Source: an uncultured Prosthecobacter sp.
Lineage (GTDB): Bacteria; Verrucomicrobiota; Verrucomicrobiia; Verrucomicrobiales; Verrucomicrobiaceae
Assembly: GCA_947523045.1 (NCBI GenBank)
Contig: CANNUR010000030.1
Location: 1 to 19,865, forward strand
Direction of reading: 5' to 3'
DNA: 19,865 nt
Every line of letters starts with the position of its first letter. The stretch's first letter is position 1. The notes below the pieces were generated by a model. That model did no database searches, was not told the DNA's origin, and saw nothing but the letters and a program-made list of their open reading frames with translations. Shown here piece after piece: positions 1 to 8,652 of the stretch. Position numbers and translations under genes: made by a program.

Positions 1-712
1 GGTTCAGGCCGCGCAGGAAGTCGCGCGTGGCCGCCTCTTCCGCCGGGTCGATGCCGGCCGGACGGCTCAGGTTGCGCAGCGGCTGCTGGGCGGCCATGGC
101 AACCGCCTGGTACTGCGCCGGCAGGAAGCCGTTCGACCAGTTGGCCTTGCCGTTCGGCGGTTCACCGCGCAGATCCTGAATGGCCACGTAGGTGGGCAGG
201 TTGTCGTTCAGACTGCCGAGCGCGTAGCTGACCCAGGAACCGGCGGAGGGAAAACCCTCGCGGGTGAAACAGGAGTTCATGTTGATGCAGCCCGGACCAT
301 GGGTGTTGGTCTTCGAACTCATCGAGTGAATGAAGGCCATGTCGTCGACATACCGCGCCAGGTGCGGCAGCATCGAGGAGATCTTCTTGCCGCTCTGCCC
401 TGCCGCCCGGAAGGGCCACGGCGACTTCATGAGATTGCCGTTCTTGCCCTGGAAGCTGACCAGGTTCTGCTCGCCCGGCAGCGGCGTGCCGTCGTACTTT
501 TCCAGCATCGGCTTGTGATCCCAAAGGTCCACGTGCGAGGCGGCACCGGGGCAGAAGATCTGCAGGACCTGCTTTGCCTTGGGCGCGAAGTGCGCTGTGT
601 GACGCGGGGCGGCAGCCTCGGCGGCGAACAAACGGGACAGGGCCACCCCGGTGAGTCCGGTGGTCATCTGGCCGAGGAAGTGGCGGCGGGAAAGGTCAAG
701 ATCGGCGTTCAT
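1..712 (-). CDS. DUF1501 domain protein, Tat-exported (C-terminus off the left edge)
   Basis: The reading frame starts at the ATG whose complement is 710-712 and stays open to the left edge, giving 237 visible codons. The N-terminus carries a twin-arginine motif (SRRHFLGQM, residues 8-16) and a hydrophobic stretch ending near LFAAEAAA, so export to the periplasm is likely. The rest matches the DUF1501 family, which belongs to the alkaline phosphatase/sulfatase-like superfamily. Visible marks are PKAKQVLQIFCPGAASHVDLWD, the stretch NTHGPGCINMNS and NWSNGFLPAQYQ. The enzymatic role of the family is not established; it usually sits beside PSD1 cytochrome-type genes. It begins 5 nt after the stop of the upstream FadR-type regulator, so the two are probably co-transcribed. 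It is a different DUF1501 subtype from the copy at 4776-6191. The cut-off end prevents checking the C-terminal metal-site residues. Confidence 0.9.
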   Translation of the reverse strand, partial: MNADLDLSRRHFLGQMTTGLTGVALSRLFAAEAAAPRHTAHFAPKAKQVLQIFCPGAASHVDLWDHKPMLEKYDGTPLPGEQNLVSFQGKNGNLMKSPWPFRAAGQSGKKISSMLPHLARYVDDMAFIHSMSSKTNTHGPGCINMNSCFTREGFPSAGSWVSYALGSLNDNLPTYVAIQDLRGEPPNGKANWSNGFLPAQYQAVAMAAQQPLRNLSRPAGIDPAEEAATRDFLRGLN

Positions 713-717
713 GGGGA

Positions 718-1407
718 TCAACGGGCGGATTCGAGACCGAGGTCGGTGCGGGCGGAGAGCAGGTGGCGATGCATGGCGCGGGCGGCGGCGGCCGGGTCAC
801 GCTTTTCCAGGGCGCCCAGCAGGGCACCGTGCTGGCGGATGGCGAGTTCGGGGGTCACACGCCGGTAGCCGTGGGCGAGGCTGGCCTGCAGAAGTTCGGA
901 GAGCGACTGCATGAGCAGGGCCGAGATCGGATTGCCCGAAGCCTCGGCGAGCAGGCGATGGAAGGCCATGTCGGCTCCCACCTGATCCTCAAAGTCGCGG
1001 GCCTGCTCGAGTCGTTCGTGCGCCCGGCGCAGCTCGCGAAGCTGGGCCGCTGTGGCCCGCTCCGCCGCGAGCCGGGCGTTCTCAGGTTCCAGGGCCTGAC
1101 GGACCTCGGTCAAGTGAGCCAGTCGCAGTTGCTCATCCGGCACCAGCAGATGGAAGGCGCTGTTGAGCGGCTTGTGCAGCTTGTCGACCACCTTCATGCC
1201 GCTGCCCTGACGGATCTCGATGAGGCCCTGCAATTCCAGCCGCTGGGCCGCCTCGCGAACCACGCTGCGGCTCACCCCCAGCCGCACAGAGAGCTCGCGT
1301 TCGGTCGGCAGGCGATCGCCATCGGGCTCCCGCCGGGCGAGATCAGCAAGCCGTTCGCAGACGGTTTCCACCAGCGACGGCGGTCGGGCAAGGGTGTCGA
1401 GTGTCAT
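718..1407 (-). CDS. GntR family transcriptional regulator, FadR subfamily (FCD domain)
   Basis: A 229-residue regulator. Residues 10-76 form the GntR winged helix-turn-helix, with DRLPTERELSVRLGVSRSVV in the recognition region and the wing IEIRQGSGMKVV. Residues 90-225 form an all-helical FCD ligand domain, with D146, H150 (ADMAFHRLLAEASGNP), H193 and H215 in the places where FadR-type proteins bind a metal and a small carboxylate or sugar acid. The length is usual for the family. I chose the ATG at 1407. An upstream in-frame TTG at 1434 would place the probable operator inside the coding region. The gene runs directly into a DUF1501 gene and is divergent from the PSD1 gene. The palindrome at 1423-1433, just upstream of the start, suggests autoregulation. 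FadR-subfamily proteins commonly respond to pathway intermediates such as hexuronates, lactate or fatty acyl-CoA; the ligand here is unknown. Confidence 0.93.
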   Translation of the reverse strand: MTLDTLARPPSLVETVCERLADLARREPDGDRLPTERELSVRLGVSRSVVREAAQRLELQGLIEIRQGSGMKVVDKLHKPLNSAFHLLVPDEQLRLAHLTEVRQALEPENARLAAERATAAQLRELRRAHERLEQARDFEDQVGADMAFHRLLAEASGNPISALLMQSLSELLQASLAHGYRRVTPELAIRQHGALLGALEKRDPAAAARAMHRHLLSARTDLGLESAR

Positions 1408-1422
1408 GGGTTGGTCATCAGG

Positions 1423-1433
1423 TGGTCTGACCA
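1423..1433. promoter_or_regulatory. FadR-subfamily operator palindrome
   Basis: The sequence TGGTCTGACCA is a perfect palindrome around its central base. It matches the TGGTNNNACCA-type core recognised by the FadR subfamily of GntR regulators, and equals the core of the E. coli FadR consensus. It lies 15 nt upstream of the regulator ATG and about 150 nt upstream of the PSD1 ATG. A wider inverted repeat, TTGGTCA at 1411-1417 and TGACCAA at 1428-1434, shares the site and could hold a second dimer contact. Binding by the adjacent regulator is inferred from location and motif. Confidence 0.72.
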
Positions 1434-1583
1434 ATCTAACGATGCCAGCAAAGCAAGCTTGCGGCCTTTTTGCGTGCGCCTCACGGAATCTTCGATGGGC
1501 CAGTCACCCAAGCTTCGCTGAATCCGACAACCGAATTGCGGGAAAATCCAGCAGTCCGGAGCGTTGCTCATTCCACACCGCCA

Positions 1584-4500
1584 ATGCCCCCTTCCCGTCT
1601 CTGCCTTCTGTTCACCTGCCTGCCCGCGGTCGCGCCGGCCGCGGTGGATTTCCTCCGCGAAGTGCAGCCCCTGCTCGCCGAGCACTGCTACCACTGCCAT
1701 GGCGTCGATGCCGAAACCCGCAAGGGCGGCTTGCGCCTGGACCTGCGCGACTCGGCGCTGCAGGGCGGCGAGAGCGACGGACCCGCCATCGTACCGGGCC
1801 AGCCGGAAAAGAGCCCTCTCATCGCCCGGCTGACGACCCACGACAGCGACGAACTCATGCCGCCGCCGAAGGCCAAGAAGCCGGTCAACGCCGCGCAGAT
1901 CGAAGTGCTCAAACGCTGGATTGCCGAGGGCGCGGTTTATGCCGGCCACTGGGCGTTTGAAAAACCGAAAGCCGAAGCGCCTGAGACGGATTTCAAGACT
2001 CACCCGGTCGACGCCCTGGTGGAGAAACGCCTGGCCCAAGCCGGCCTCAAGCTGTCACCGCCCGCCGAACCCGCCCTGCTGGCGCGTCGCCTCTGGCTCG
2101 ACGTCGGTGGCCTGCCGCCAACGCCGGCCGAGGTGGCGGATTTTGAAGCGCGCGCGCAGGCCTGCGGACTGCAGGCAGCGGTCGAGCAAACGGTCGACAC
2201 CCTTTTGCAAAGCGCCCGCTACGGCGAGAAATGGGCGCGTGTCTGGCTCGATGCGGCGCGCTACGCCGACAGCAACGGCTACGAAAAGGATCTACCGCGC
2301 GAACAATGGGCCTGGCGCGACTGGGTGATCCACGCCCTCAATCGCGACCTGCCCTATGATCGCTTCATCGTGGAACAGGTCGCCGGCGACCTGCTGCCGG
2401 ATGCCAGCCAGGAATCGCTCATCGCCACTGGCTTTCTGCGCAACGGCATGGTCAACGAGGAGGGCGCCATCGTGCCCGAGCAATTCCGCATCGAGGGCGT
2501 GTTCGACCGCATGGACTGCCTCGGCAAGGCGGTGCTCGGACTCACCCTGCAGTGCGCGCAGTGCCACACCCACAAGTTCGACCCCATCACTCACGACGAG
2601 TACTTCGGCCTCTTCGCCTTCCTCAACAACACCTACGAGGCGCAGTCCTGGGTGTATGACGAGGCCCAACAAAAGGCCATCGCCAAGGTGCAGTCTGGTC
2701 TAAGCGGCGTGCGCGAGCGTTTGAAAAAGCAACTGCCCGACTGGCCGGCCCGGCTCGCCGCCTGGGAAAAGAGCGTCGCTGCCCAGCAGGCCGAATGGAC
2801 CGCACTCCCGCCGAAGAAGCTGATGACGGTCAGCGGCCTCAACCATCCGACCCGCCTTGCCGACGAATCCATCCTCACCCTCGGCCACCCTTCCTCCAGC
2901 AGCGATCATCTCATCTTCGCCGAACCCACGCTCAACGGCCTGACCGGCCTGCGCCTGGAGGCGCTGACACACCGCGACCTGCCCCACGGCGGTCCCGGCC
3001 ACAGCCGCCACGGCGTCTGGGCCATCACCGAACTGGAATGTCACGTGCAGAAGCCGGGCGACAAGGACTGGCAGAAGGTCGCCCTGCAAAACGCCAGCGC
3101 CGATTTCTCCGAACCCGACCACCGCATCGAACCCGAGTGGCAGACCAAGGCCGATGCCAATCGCGAGCGCCGGGTTGGGCCGGTCGCCTTCCTGATCGAT
3201 GGCGACAACCAGACCGCCTGGCGTGCCGACCGCGGCCCCGGCCGGCGCAACGTGCCGTCGGTCGCCGTCGTCCATTTTACCGAACCGCTCACCGCTCCCA
3301 CCGGCACGCAGCTGCGCCTCACCGTGCGCATGAACCACAGCGGCGACGGCAATGGCCGCGGCCAGCGCGCCATCGCCATGCTCGGTCGCATGCGCTTCGC
3401 CACCACGCGCAGTCCTGCACCCAAAACACCCGCCGTCGATCACGCCGCGCAACTGGCGCTGGCGACCCCGCCCGACCAGCGTAGCCCCGAACAGCAGGTC
3501 GCCGTCTTCGATGCCTGGCGGCGCACCCTACCGGCCGCCAAGGCCCTCAATGCCGAGGCCGAAGCGCTGTGGAAGACCTGGCCGGCGGAGCCCAGGACCT
3601 CGGTGCTGCACCTCGCCGAACGTCGCGACATGGATGCGCGCTCCACCCACCTGCTGGACCGCGGCGTCTGGAACCAGCCCAAGCACGCCATTCCGCCGCA
3701 CGTGCCCGCGGCCCTGCACCCGCTGTCAACGAAAACCCAAGCCGACCGACTCGCCTTCGCCCGCTGGCTGGTCGATCCGAACTCGCCCCTGACCGCCCGC
3801 GTTGCCGTCAACCGTGTCTGGCAGAGCCTCTTCGGCGCCGGCCTGGTCGAGACCGCGGAAGACTTTGGCACGCGCGCGCCACCGCCGGAACACCAGGCCC
3901 TGCTCGACCGGCTAGCCGTGGATTTCATGGCCCAGAGCTGGAGTCAAAAGCGCCTGCTGCGCATGATCCTCACCAGCGCCGTGTACCGGCAGAGTTCGGC
4001 GGTCACGGCCGAACTGCGCGAGAAGGATCCGAACAACCGCCTGCTGGCCCGCGGGCCGCGCTTCCGCGCCGATGCCGAAACCGTGCGCGACATCGCCCTC
4101 GCCGTCTCCGGCCTGCTCCAGGAACAGGTCGGTGGCCCGAGCATCTACCCGCCCGTGCCGCAGAGCGTGCTCGACTACAACTACAACCCGCCCGACTACT
4201 GGCAACCGCCCACGGATGCGCAGCGCTACCGGCGCAGCCTCTACCACTTCCGCAAGCGCTCCATGCCCGACCCGGTGCTGCAGGCCTTCGACGCCCCCAA
4301 TGGCGACTTCGCCTGCGTGCGCCGCACCCGCTCGAACACCCCGCTCGCGGCGCTGACCAGCCTCAATGAAACCCTCTTTGTCGAAGCCGCCCAGGCCCTG
4401 GCGCAACGCATCGTCCGCGAGGGCGGCAGCAGCGATGAAGCCCGCATCCGCCATGCCTGGCGCTTGTGCACGAGTCGCCCCGCCACTGCGGCGGAGACCG

Positions 4501-4694
4501 GCACCGTGCTGCGCCTGCTCGACCAGCACCGCGCCCGTCTGCGCAGCGGTGAGTTGAAGGCCGGCGACATCGCCTTCTCCGACCTCACCCGTCCGCAGGA
4601 TCTGCCCGCCGATGCCACCCCCAACGAACTCGCCGCCTGGACCCTCGTCGCACGCGTACTGCTGAACCTCGATGAAACCCTGAGCAAAAGCTGA
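1584..4694 (+). CDS. PSD1 protein: PSCyt1 cytochrome c, DUF1549 and DUF1553 domains
   Basis: A 1036-residue protein. The chosen ATG at 1584 puts a short hydrophobic signal-like segment first (residues 5-20) and the cytochrome domain directly after it; the frame is open further upstream but that part looks non-coding. PSCyt1 (about 22-90) has the haem motif CYHCH at C35-H39 followed by the family's GGLRLDLRD and MPPP marks. DUF1549 (about 135-350) carries a second CxxCH, C324-H328 ([12 protein letters not shown]). Residues about 450-610 look like a beta-rich, discoidin or carbohydrate-binding-like insert. DUF1553 (about 720-1000) includes [20 protein letters not shown] and SAVYRQSS. The family is exported, of uncertain function, abundant in Planctomycetes and Verrucomicrobia, and often found near sulfatases and glycan-degrading genes. 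It is followed after 81 nt by a DUF1501 gene, the usual partner. An electron-transfer role for the haem is inferred. Confidence 0.93.
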   Translation: MPPSRLCLLFTCLPAVAPAAVDFLREVQPLLAEHCYHCHGVDAETRKGGLRLDLRDSALQGGESDGPAIVPGQPEKSPLIARLTTHDSDELMPPPKAKKPVNAAQIEVLKRWIAEGAVYAGHWAFEKPKAEAPETDFKTHPVDALVEKRLAQAGLKLSPPAEPALLARRLWLDVGGLPPTPAEVADFEARAQACGLQAAVEQTVDTLLQSARYGEKWARVWLDAARYADSNGYEKDLPREQWAWRDWVIHALNRDLPYDRFIVEQVAGDLLPDASQESLIATGFLRNGMVNEEGAIVPEQFRIEGVFDRMDCLGKAVLGLTLQCAQCHTHKFDPITHDEYFGLFAFLNNTYEAQSWVYDEAQQKAIAKVQSGLSGVRERLKKQLPDWPARLAAWEKSVAAQQAEWTALPPKKLMTVSGLNHPTRLADESILTLGHPSSSSDHLIFAEPTLNGLTGLRLEALTHRDLPHGGPGHSRHGVWAITELECHVQKPGDKDWQKVALQNASADFSEPDHRIEPEWQTKADANRERRVGPVAFLIDGDNQTAWRADRGPGRRNVPSVAVVHFTEPLTAPTGTQLRLTVRMNHSGDGNGRGQRAIAMLGRMRFATTRSPAPKTPAVDHAAQLALATPPDQRSPEQQVAVFDAWRRTLPAAKALNAEAEALWKTWPAEPRTSVLHLAERRDMDARSTHLLDRGVWNQPKHAIPPHVPAALHPLSTKTQADRLAFARWLVDPNSPLTARVAVNRVWQSLFGAGLVETAEDFGTRAPPPEHQALLDRLAVDFMAQSWSQKRLLRMILTSAVYRQSSAVTAELREKDPNNRLLARGPRFRADAETVRDIALAVSGLLQEQVGGPSIYPPVPQSVLDYNYNPPDYWQPPTDAQRYRRSLYHFRKRSMPDPVLQAFDAPNGDFACVRRTRSNTPLAALTSLNETLFVEAAQALAQRIVREGGSSDEARIRHAWRLCTSRPATAAETGTVLRLLDQHRARLRSGELKAGDIAFSDLTRPQDLPADATPNELAAWTLVARVLLNLDETLSKS

Positions 4695-4699
4695 ACTTG

Positions 4700-4822
4700 A
4701 TGGGAGATCGGAGATGGAAGGCAGGCTCTCTCCGTTTTCGAACTTCGATCCAACCCCGATCTGCCCCGCACCGCCATGCGCCCTTCCCCATTTCCGATCT
4801 CCCATCTGCCATCTCCCATTTC
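4700..4822. repeat. Short purine/pyrimidine repeat block with a 13-bp inverted repeat
   Basis: The gap after the PSD1 gene starts with an ATGGGAGATCGGA unit (4700-4712). Its exact reverse complement, TCCGATCTCCCAT, is at 4793-4805. Next to the second arm the unit repeats imperfectly as CATCTGCCATCTCCCATTTC (about 4804-4823), and the first arm continues with GGAGATGGAAGG. The arms enclose about 80 nt. The second arm lies inside the next coding sequence and encodes [11 protein letters not shown]. This looks like a dispersed intergenic repeat family or the remnant of one; with one copy here the family status is inference. Confidence 0.6.
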
Positions 4823-6191
4823 GCGCCGCTGGTTCCTGCGCGACTGCGGCCTTGGTCTGGCCAGCATCGCGGCGCACAGCCTGCTGGCGCGTGAAGCGGG
4901 CGCGGCTGCGGCATCGCGCGGTGTCACCCATCACGCCCCGAAGGCGAAGCGTGTCATCTACCTCTTCCAGGCCGGCGCGCCCAGCCATCTGGAATTGTTC
5001 GATCCCAAGCCCGAGTTGACGAAACGCAACGGTCAACTGCCGCCGGCCGAGCTGCTGAAAAATTACCGCGCCGCCTTCATCCAACCCGACTCCGCCCTGC
5101 TCGGTCCGAAATTTGCCTTCCACCGCCACGGCCAGTCGGGCATGGAACTCAGCGAGATCCTGCCTCACACCGGCTCGATCGCCGACGAGATCTGCCTGAT
5201 CCGCTCCATGCAGACCAACGCGGTCAACCACGCACCCGGCCAGATCCTGATGAACACCGGCTCCGAGCAGTTTGGGCGACCCAGCTTTGGTGCTTGGACG
5301 CTTTACGGCCTCGGCAGTGAGTGCGAGAACCTGCCGGGCTACGTCGTGCTGACCAGCGCCAAGGGCACGAGCGGCGGCGCCAGCAACTACGGTGCGGGTT
5401 TCCTGCCCACCCAGTTCGGCGGCGTGCCGCTGCGTTCCACCGGCGATGCCGTGCTTTATCTGTCGAATCCGAAGGGCGTCGATCAACCGGCGCAGCGCGC
5501 CTCGCTCGACGCCCTGCACGAGTTGAACCAACAGTCCTTCGGGGCCTTTGCCGATCCCGAAACGGCCGCGCGCATCGAGGCTTATGAAATGGCCTACCGC
5601 CTGCAGACCAGCGCGCCCGAACTGATGGACCTGTCCAACGAACCCGCGCATGTGCTGGAAATGTATGGCATCAAGGATGTCAACACACCGGGTTACGCGC
5701 GCAACTGCCTGCTCGCCCGCCGCCTCATCGAACGCGGCGTGCGCTTCGTCCAACTCTTCCACGAGGCCTGGGACCAGCACGGCAACCTCACCAAGGCCAT
5801 CCAGGCCAACTGCCGCGACACCGACCAGGCCAGCGCCGCCCTGGTCAAGGATTTGAAGCAGCGCGGCCTGCTCGACGACACCCTCGTCGTCTGGGGCGGC
5901 GAGTTCGGTCGCACACCCATGGTGCAGGGAGGCAACGACGGCCGCGATCATCACAACCGCGCCTTCAGCGTCTGGCTCGCCGGCGGCGGCGTGCGCCGCG
6001 GCCATGCCCATGGCGAGAGCGACGAGCTCGGCTTCCAGGCCGTGCGCGACGTCGTGCACGTGCATGATCTCAACGCCACCCTGCTGCACCTGCTCGGCTT
6101 CGACCACGAAAAACTCACCCACCGCTTCCAGGGCCGCGACTTCCGCCTCACCGATGTCCACGGCCACGTGGTCAAGGGCCTGCTGGCCTGA
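4776..6191 (+). CDS. DUF1501 domain protein, Tat-exported, partner of the PSD1 protein
   Basis: A 471-residue member of the DUF1501 family (alkaline phosphatase/sulfatase-like fold). A twin-arginine signal, [11 protein letters not shown] (R17-R18), is followed by a hydrophobic stretch. Family marks follow: [67 protein letters not shown] and [18 protein letters not shown]. The last three are histidine/aspartate-rich, consistent with a metal site. The stop is normal and the length usual. It lies 81 nt downstream of the PSD1 gene on the same strand, the standard arrangement for this pair. The start is odd: residues 1-16 before the Tat motif are encoded by a repeat block (4700-4822), and no other ATG is available closer to the motif. 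Substrate and reaction are unknown. Confidence 0.93.
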   Translation: MRPSPFPISHLPSPISRRWFLRDCGLGLASIAAHSLLAREAGAAAASRGVTHHAPKAKRVIYLFQAGAPSHLELFDPKPELTKRNGQLPPAELLKNYRAAFIQPDSALLGPKFAFHRHGQSGMELSEILPHTGSIADEICLIRSMQTNAVNHAPGQILMNTGSEQFGRPSFGAWTLYGLGSECENLPGYVVLTSAKGTSGGASNYGAGFLPTQFGGVPLRSTGDAVLYLSNPKGVDQPAQRASLDALHELNQQSFGAFADPETAARIEAYEMAYRLQTSAPELMDLSNEPAHVLEMYGIKDVNTPGYARNCLLARRLIERGVRFVQLFHEAWDQHGNLTKAIQANCRDTDQASAALVKDLKQRGLLDDTLVVWGGEFGRTPMVQGGNDGRDHHNRAFSVWLAGGGVRRGHAHGESDELGFQAVRDVVHVHDLNATLLHLLGFDHEKLTHRFQGRDFRLTDVHGHVVKGLLA

Positions 6192-6322
6192 GGTGAGCCC
6201 GCGCCCGGGGCAAGCTCAGCAAGCTGCCATTGCAACCTGGCACTCCCGTCTTGCAAATGTCTGTCGGATGAGCCTGCCTCTTCCCGCTTGCACGCGGGCG
6301 GTGGCACGGGAGTTTGGCGGGT

Positions 6323-8638
6323 ATGCCGACTCACGCCTCCGCTGGTCCCGCCTCCGATCTGTTCGGGGCGACGCCGGACGCCCGGGCCCCGGTGGGACGG
6401 ATCGCGCGGGTGCAGGTGGAGACGGCGGCGGCGCTGGAGCTGGATTACCGGATCCCGGAGCGACTCGCCGCGCAGATCCGGGTGGGGTCGCGGGTGACGG
6501 TGCCCATGCAGCATCAGCGGGTGACCGCCGTGGTCATCGAACTGCCCGAGGCCAGCGAGCATGCGGGCCGCCTCAAGGAAATTGCCAGCCTGGTCACCTC
6601 GCGACCCATGTTCACTCCCGGCCTGCTGCGCCTGGCGCACTGGATCGCCGCTTACTATGTGGTGCCGCTCAACCGCGTGCTGCGCGCCATGCTGCCACAG
6701 GCGGTGCGCAGCAAGCCGGAGAGCTTTTTGACCGACAGCCACCTGAAACTGGCAAAGGAGCCGTCGCCGGAGGTCTTCGACAAGCTGCACCGGACGGCGC
6801 CCATGCAGGCGCGCCTGCTGGAAAAACTGCGTGCCTCCGGGGGCGAGGCCACCCTCAGCGAACTGCGCCGTGAGCTGCCGCGGGCGACAGCGATCCTCAA
6901 GCCGCTGCTGACCGCGGGCTGGGTGACGCGCAGCGAGGTGCGGGTCGAGCGCGATCCGTTTCAGACCGAGGAATTCCTGCCCAGCCAGGCCCTGACGCTC
7001 ACCGAGGAACAGGAGGTGGCGCTGGCGGGGGTGCTCGAAGCGGTGCGCGCCGAGGCCGAGCCCCCGAAGCCGCTGCTGCTGCACGGGGTCACCGGCAGTG
7101 GCAAGACCGAGGTCTACCTGCAGGCGATCGCCGAAGTCCTGAAGCTGGGTCGCACGGCTCTGGTGCTGGTGCCGGAGATCAGCCTGACGCCGCAGACGAT
7201 CGAGCGTTTCAAGGCGCGTTTTTCCGACAAGAAGGACGCGGTGGCCGTGCTGCACAGCCACCTGAGCGACGGTGAGCGCCACGACGAATGGTTCAAGATC
7301 CATGAGGGCCGGGCCGAGATTGTCATCGGCGCGCGCAGTGCGGTGTTTGCCCCGCTGGAGAACCTCGGCCTGATCATTGTCGACGAGGAGCACGAGCCCT
7401 CCTACAAGCAGGAGGACGCGCCGCGCTACCACGCACGCGATGTCGCCGTCGTGCGCGGCCGACTCGAAGGCTGCCCGGTCCTGCTCGGCTCGGCCACGCC
7501 CTGCCTGGAGTCCTGGCACAATGCCCGCACCGGCAAGTACCGACTGCTGCGCATGACCCGCCGCACCGATGGCAAGTCGATGCCGCTGATCCGCGTCGTC
7601 GACATGCGCCTGGAACGCCGGCGCGGCACGGAGGTGTCGGTCGCCAACGCCGCCATCCTGTCGCAGCGACTGCGCACCGCCATTGCCGATCGACTGGAGA
7701 AGCGCGAGCAGACGATCCTCTTCCTGAACCGGCGCGGCTACAACACCAGCCTATCCTGCCTGGCCTGCGGCGAGGTCGTGCAATGCCAGGACTGCGCGAT
7801 CCCGATGACCCTGCACAAGAAGGACCACCGGCTCGTCTGCCACATCTGCGGCGCACGCCGCCTGCCGCCGACCAAGTGCCCGGCCTGCAAGGAGCCGGGC
7901 CTGAAGTATGCCGGCTTCGGCACCGAGCGGGTCGAGGCGGCGGTGCGCGAGGTGTTTCCGCAGGCGCGCACGGCGCGGGTCGACACCGACACGATGCAGC
8001 GCAAGAACCAGCTGCGCGACATCCTGCGCGATTTCCGCGCGCAGAAGCTCGACCTGCTGATCGGCACGCAGATGATCGCCAAGGGACTCGACTTCCCCAA
8101 CGTCACCCTGGTCGGTGTGCTCAATGCCGATACTGCCCTCAACCTGCCCGACTTCCGCGCGGCCGAGCGCACCTTCCAACTGCTCGTTCAGGTGGCGGGT
8201 CGGGCCGGACGCGGTGAGGTCAAAGGCGAGGTCTTTGTGCAGACCCACGCGCCGCACAGCCCGGCGATCCAGTTCAGTCGCCACAACGATTTCGAGGGCT
8301 ACGCCGAACAGGAGCTGGAGCAGCGTCAGGCGCTGGCCTATCCACCGTTCAGTCACATGGTGCTGCTGAGCGCGCGCGGCCCGCACGAGGCGCAGGCGGA
8401 GTTCACCCTGCAGACCCTGCGCAAGCGGCTGGAGGAGGGCCTACCCAAGGGTGCCTACCTCGGCCACCCGGCACCGGCCCCTCTGGCGCGCGCGCACGCC
8501 CAGCACCGCTTCCAATTGCTGCTCAGCAGTCCGTCGATCCGCCCGCTCTGCGCCCACCTGCGCGCGGTCATCCAGGCCACCCGCCTGCCGGCCGACATCA
8601 CGGTCGCTTGGGATGTCGATCCCATGCACCTCGGCTGA
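6323..8638 (+). CDS. priA: Primosomal protein N' (replication restart helicase PriA)
   Basis: A 771-residue superfamily 2 3'-5' DNA helicase that reloads the replisome at stalled forks in the cytoplasm. An N-terminal 3'-DNA-binding domain (from about residue 28, VGRIARVQVETAAALELDYRIP) leads into a winged-helix region. The helicase core has Walker A GVTGSGKT (K261), DEEH box D354-H357 and motif VI QVAGRAGRG. The zinc-binding insert has all eight cysteines (C479, C482, C488, C491, C506, C509, C519, C522). The start is the ATG at 6323; a TTG three codons earlier (6314) is possible. A purine-rich GGGAG lies about 10 nt upstream. The 131-nt gap before it separates it from the DUF1501 gene, so it probably has its own promoter. 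It ends in a hairpin shared with the convergent gene. It appears intact and functional. Confidence 0.98.
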   Translation: MPTHASAGPASDLFGATPDARAPVGRIARVQVETAAALELDYRIPERLAAQIRVGSRVTVPMQHQRVTAVVIELPEASEHAGRLKEIASLVTSRPMFTPGLLRLAHWIAAYYVVPLNRVLRAMLPQAVRSKPESFLTDSHLKLAKEPSPEVFDKLHRTAPMQARLLEKLRASGGEATLSELRRELPRATAILKPLLTAGWVTRSEVRVERDPFQTEEFLPSQALTLTEEQEVALAGVLEAVRAEAEPPKPLLLHGVTGSGKTEVYLQAIAEVLKLGRTALVLVPEISLTPQTIERFKARFSDKKDAVAVLHSHLSDGERHDEWFKIHEGRAEIVIGARSAVFAPLENLGLIIVDEEHEPSYKQEDAPRYHARDVAVVRGRLEGCPVLLGSATPCLESWHNARTGKYRLLRMTRRTDGKSMPLIRVVDMRLERRRGTEVSVANAAILSQRLRTAIADRLEKREQTILFLNRRGYNTSLSCLACGEVVQCQDCAIPMTLHKKDHRLVCHICGARRLPPTKCPACKEPGLKYAGFGTERVEAAVREVFPQARTARVDTDTMQRKNQLRDILRDFRAQKLDLLIGTQMIAKGLDFPNVTLVGVLNADTALNLPDFRAAERTFQLLVQVAGRAGRGEVKGEVFVQTHAPHSPAIQFSRHNDFEGYAEQELEQRQALAYPPFSHMVLLSARGPHEAQAEFTLQTLRKRLEEGLPKGAYLGHPAPAPLARAHAQHRFQLLLSSPSIRPLCAHLRAVIQATRLPADITVAWDVDPMHLG

Positions 8639-8652
8639 AGCCTCGCTTCAGC
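8634..8652. terminator. Hairpin spanning both stop codons of convergent genes
   Basis: GCTGAAGC at 8634-8641 pairs perfectly with GCTTCAGC at 8645-8652 around the loop CTC. The TGA stop of priA (8636-8638) lies in one arm and the TGA stop of the opposite gene (8648-8650) in the other. No T-tract follows on either strand, so intrinsic termination is only a possibility. It is the only hairpin I could see in the 9-nt convergent gap. Confidence 0.45.

Noticed and set aside
1470..1583. Upstream extension of the PSD1 frame starting at a TTG at 1470
   Set aside because: The extension is not signal-like, would bury the hydrophobic segment, and begins at a rare start codon near the operator; the ATG at 1584 gives a proper signal peptide.
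3912..6167. A 751-codon open frame on the minus strand opposite the PSD1 and DUF1501 genes
   Set aside because: It lies antisense to two well-recognised genes, has no family motif, and is the kind of frame that high-GC codon use leaves open.
6192..6322. Possible small gene or RNA in the 131-nt gap before priA
   Set aside because: No open frame with a start and ribosome site, no tRNA-like cloverleaf, and only a weak CCCGC/GCGGG stem.
5951..7519. A 522-codon minus-strand frame crossing the DUF1501-priA gap
   Set aside because: It spans two real genes and the gap between them in antisense and has no family signature.
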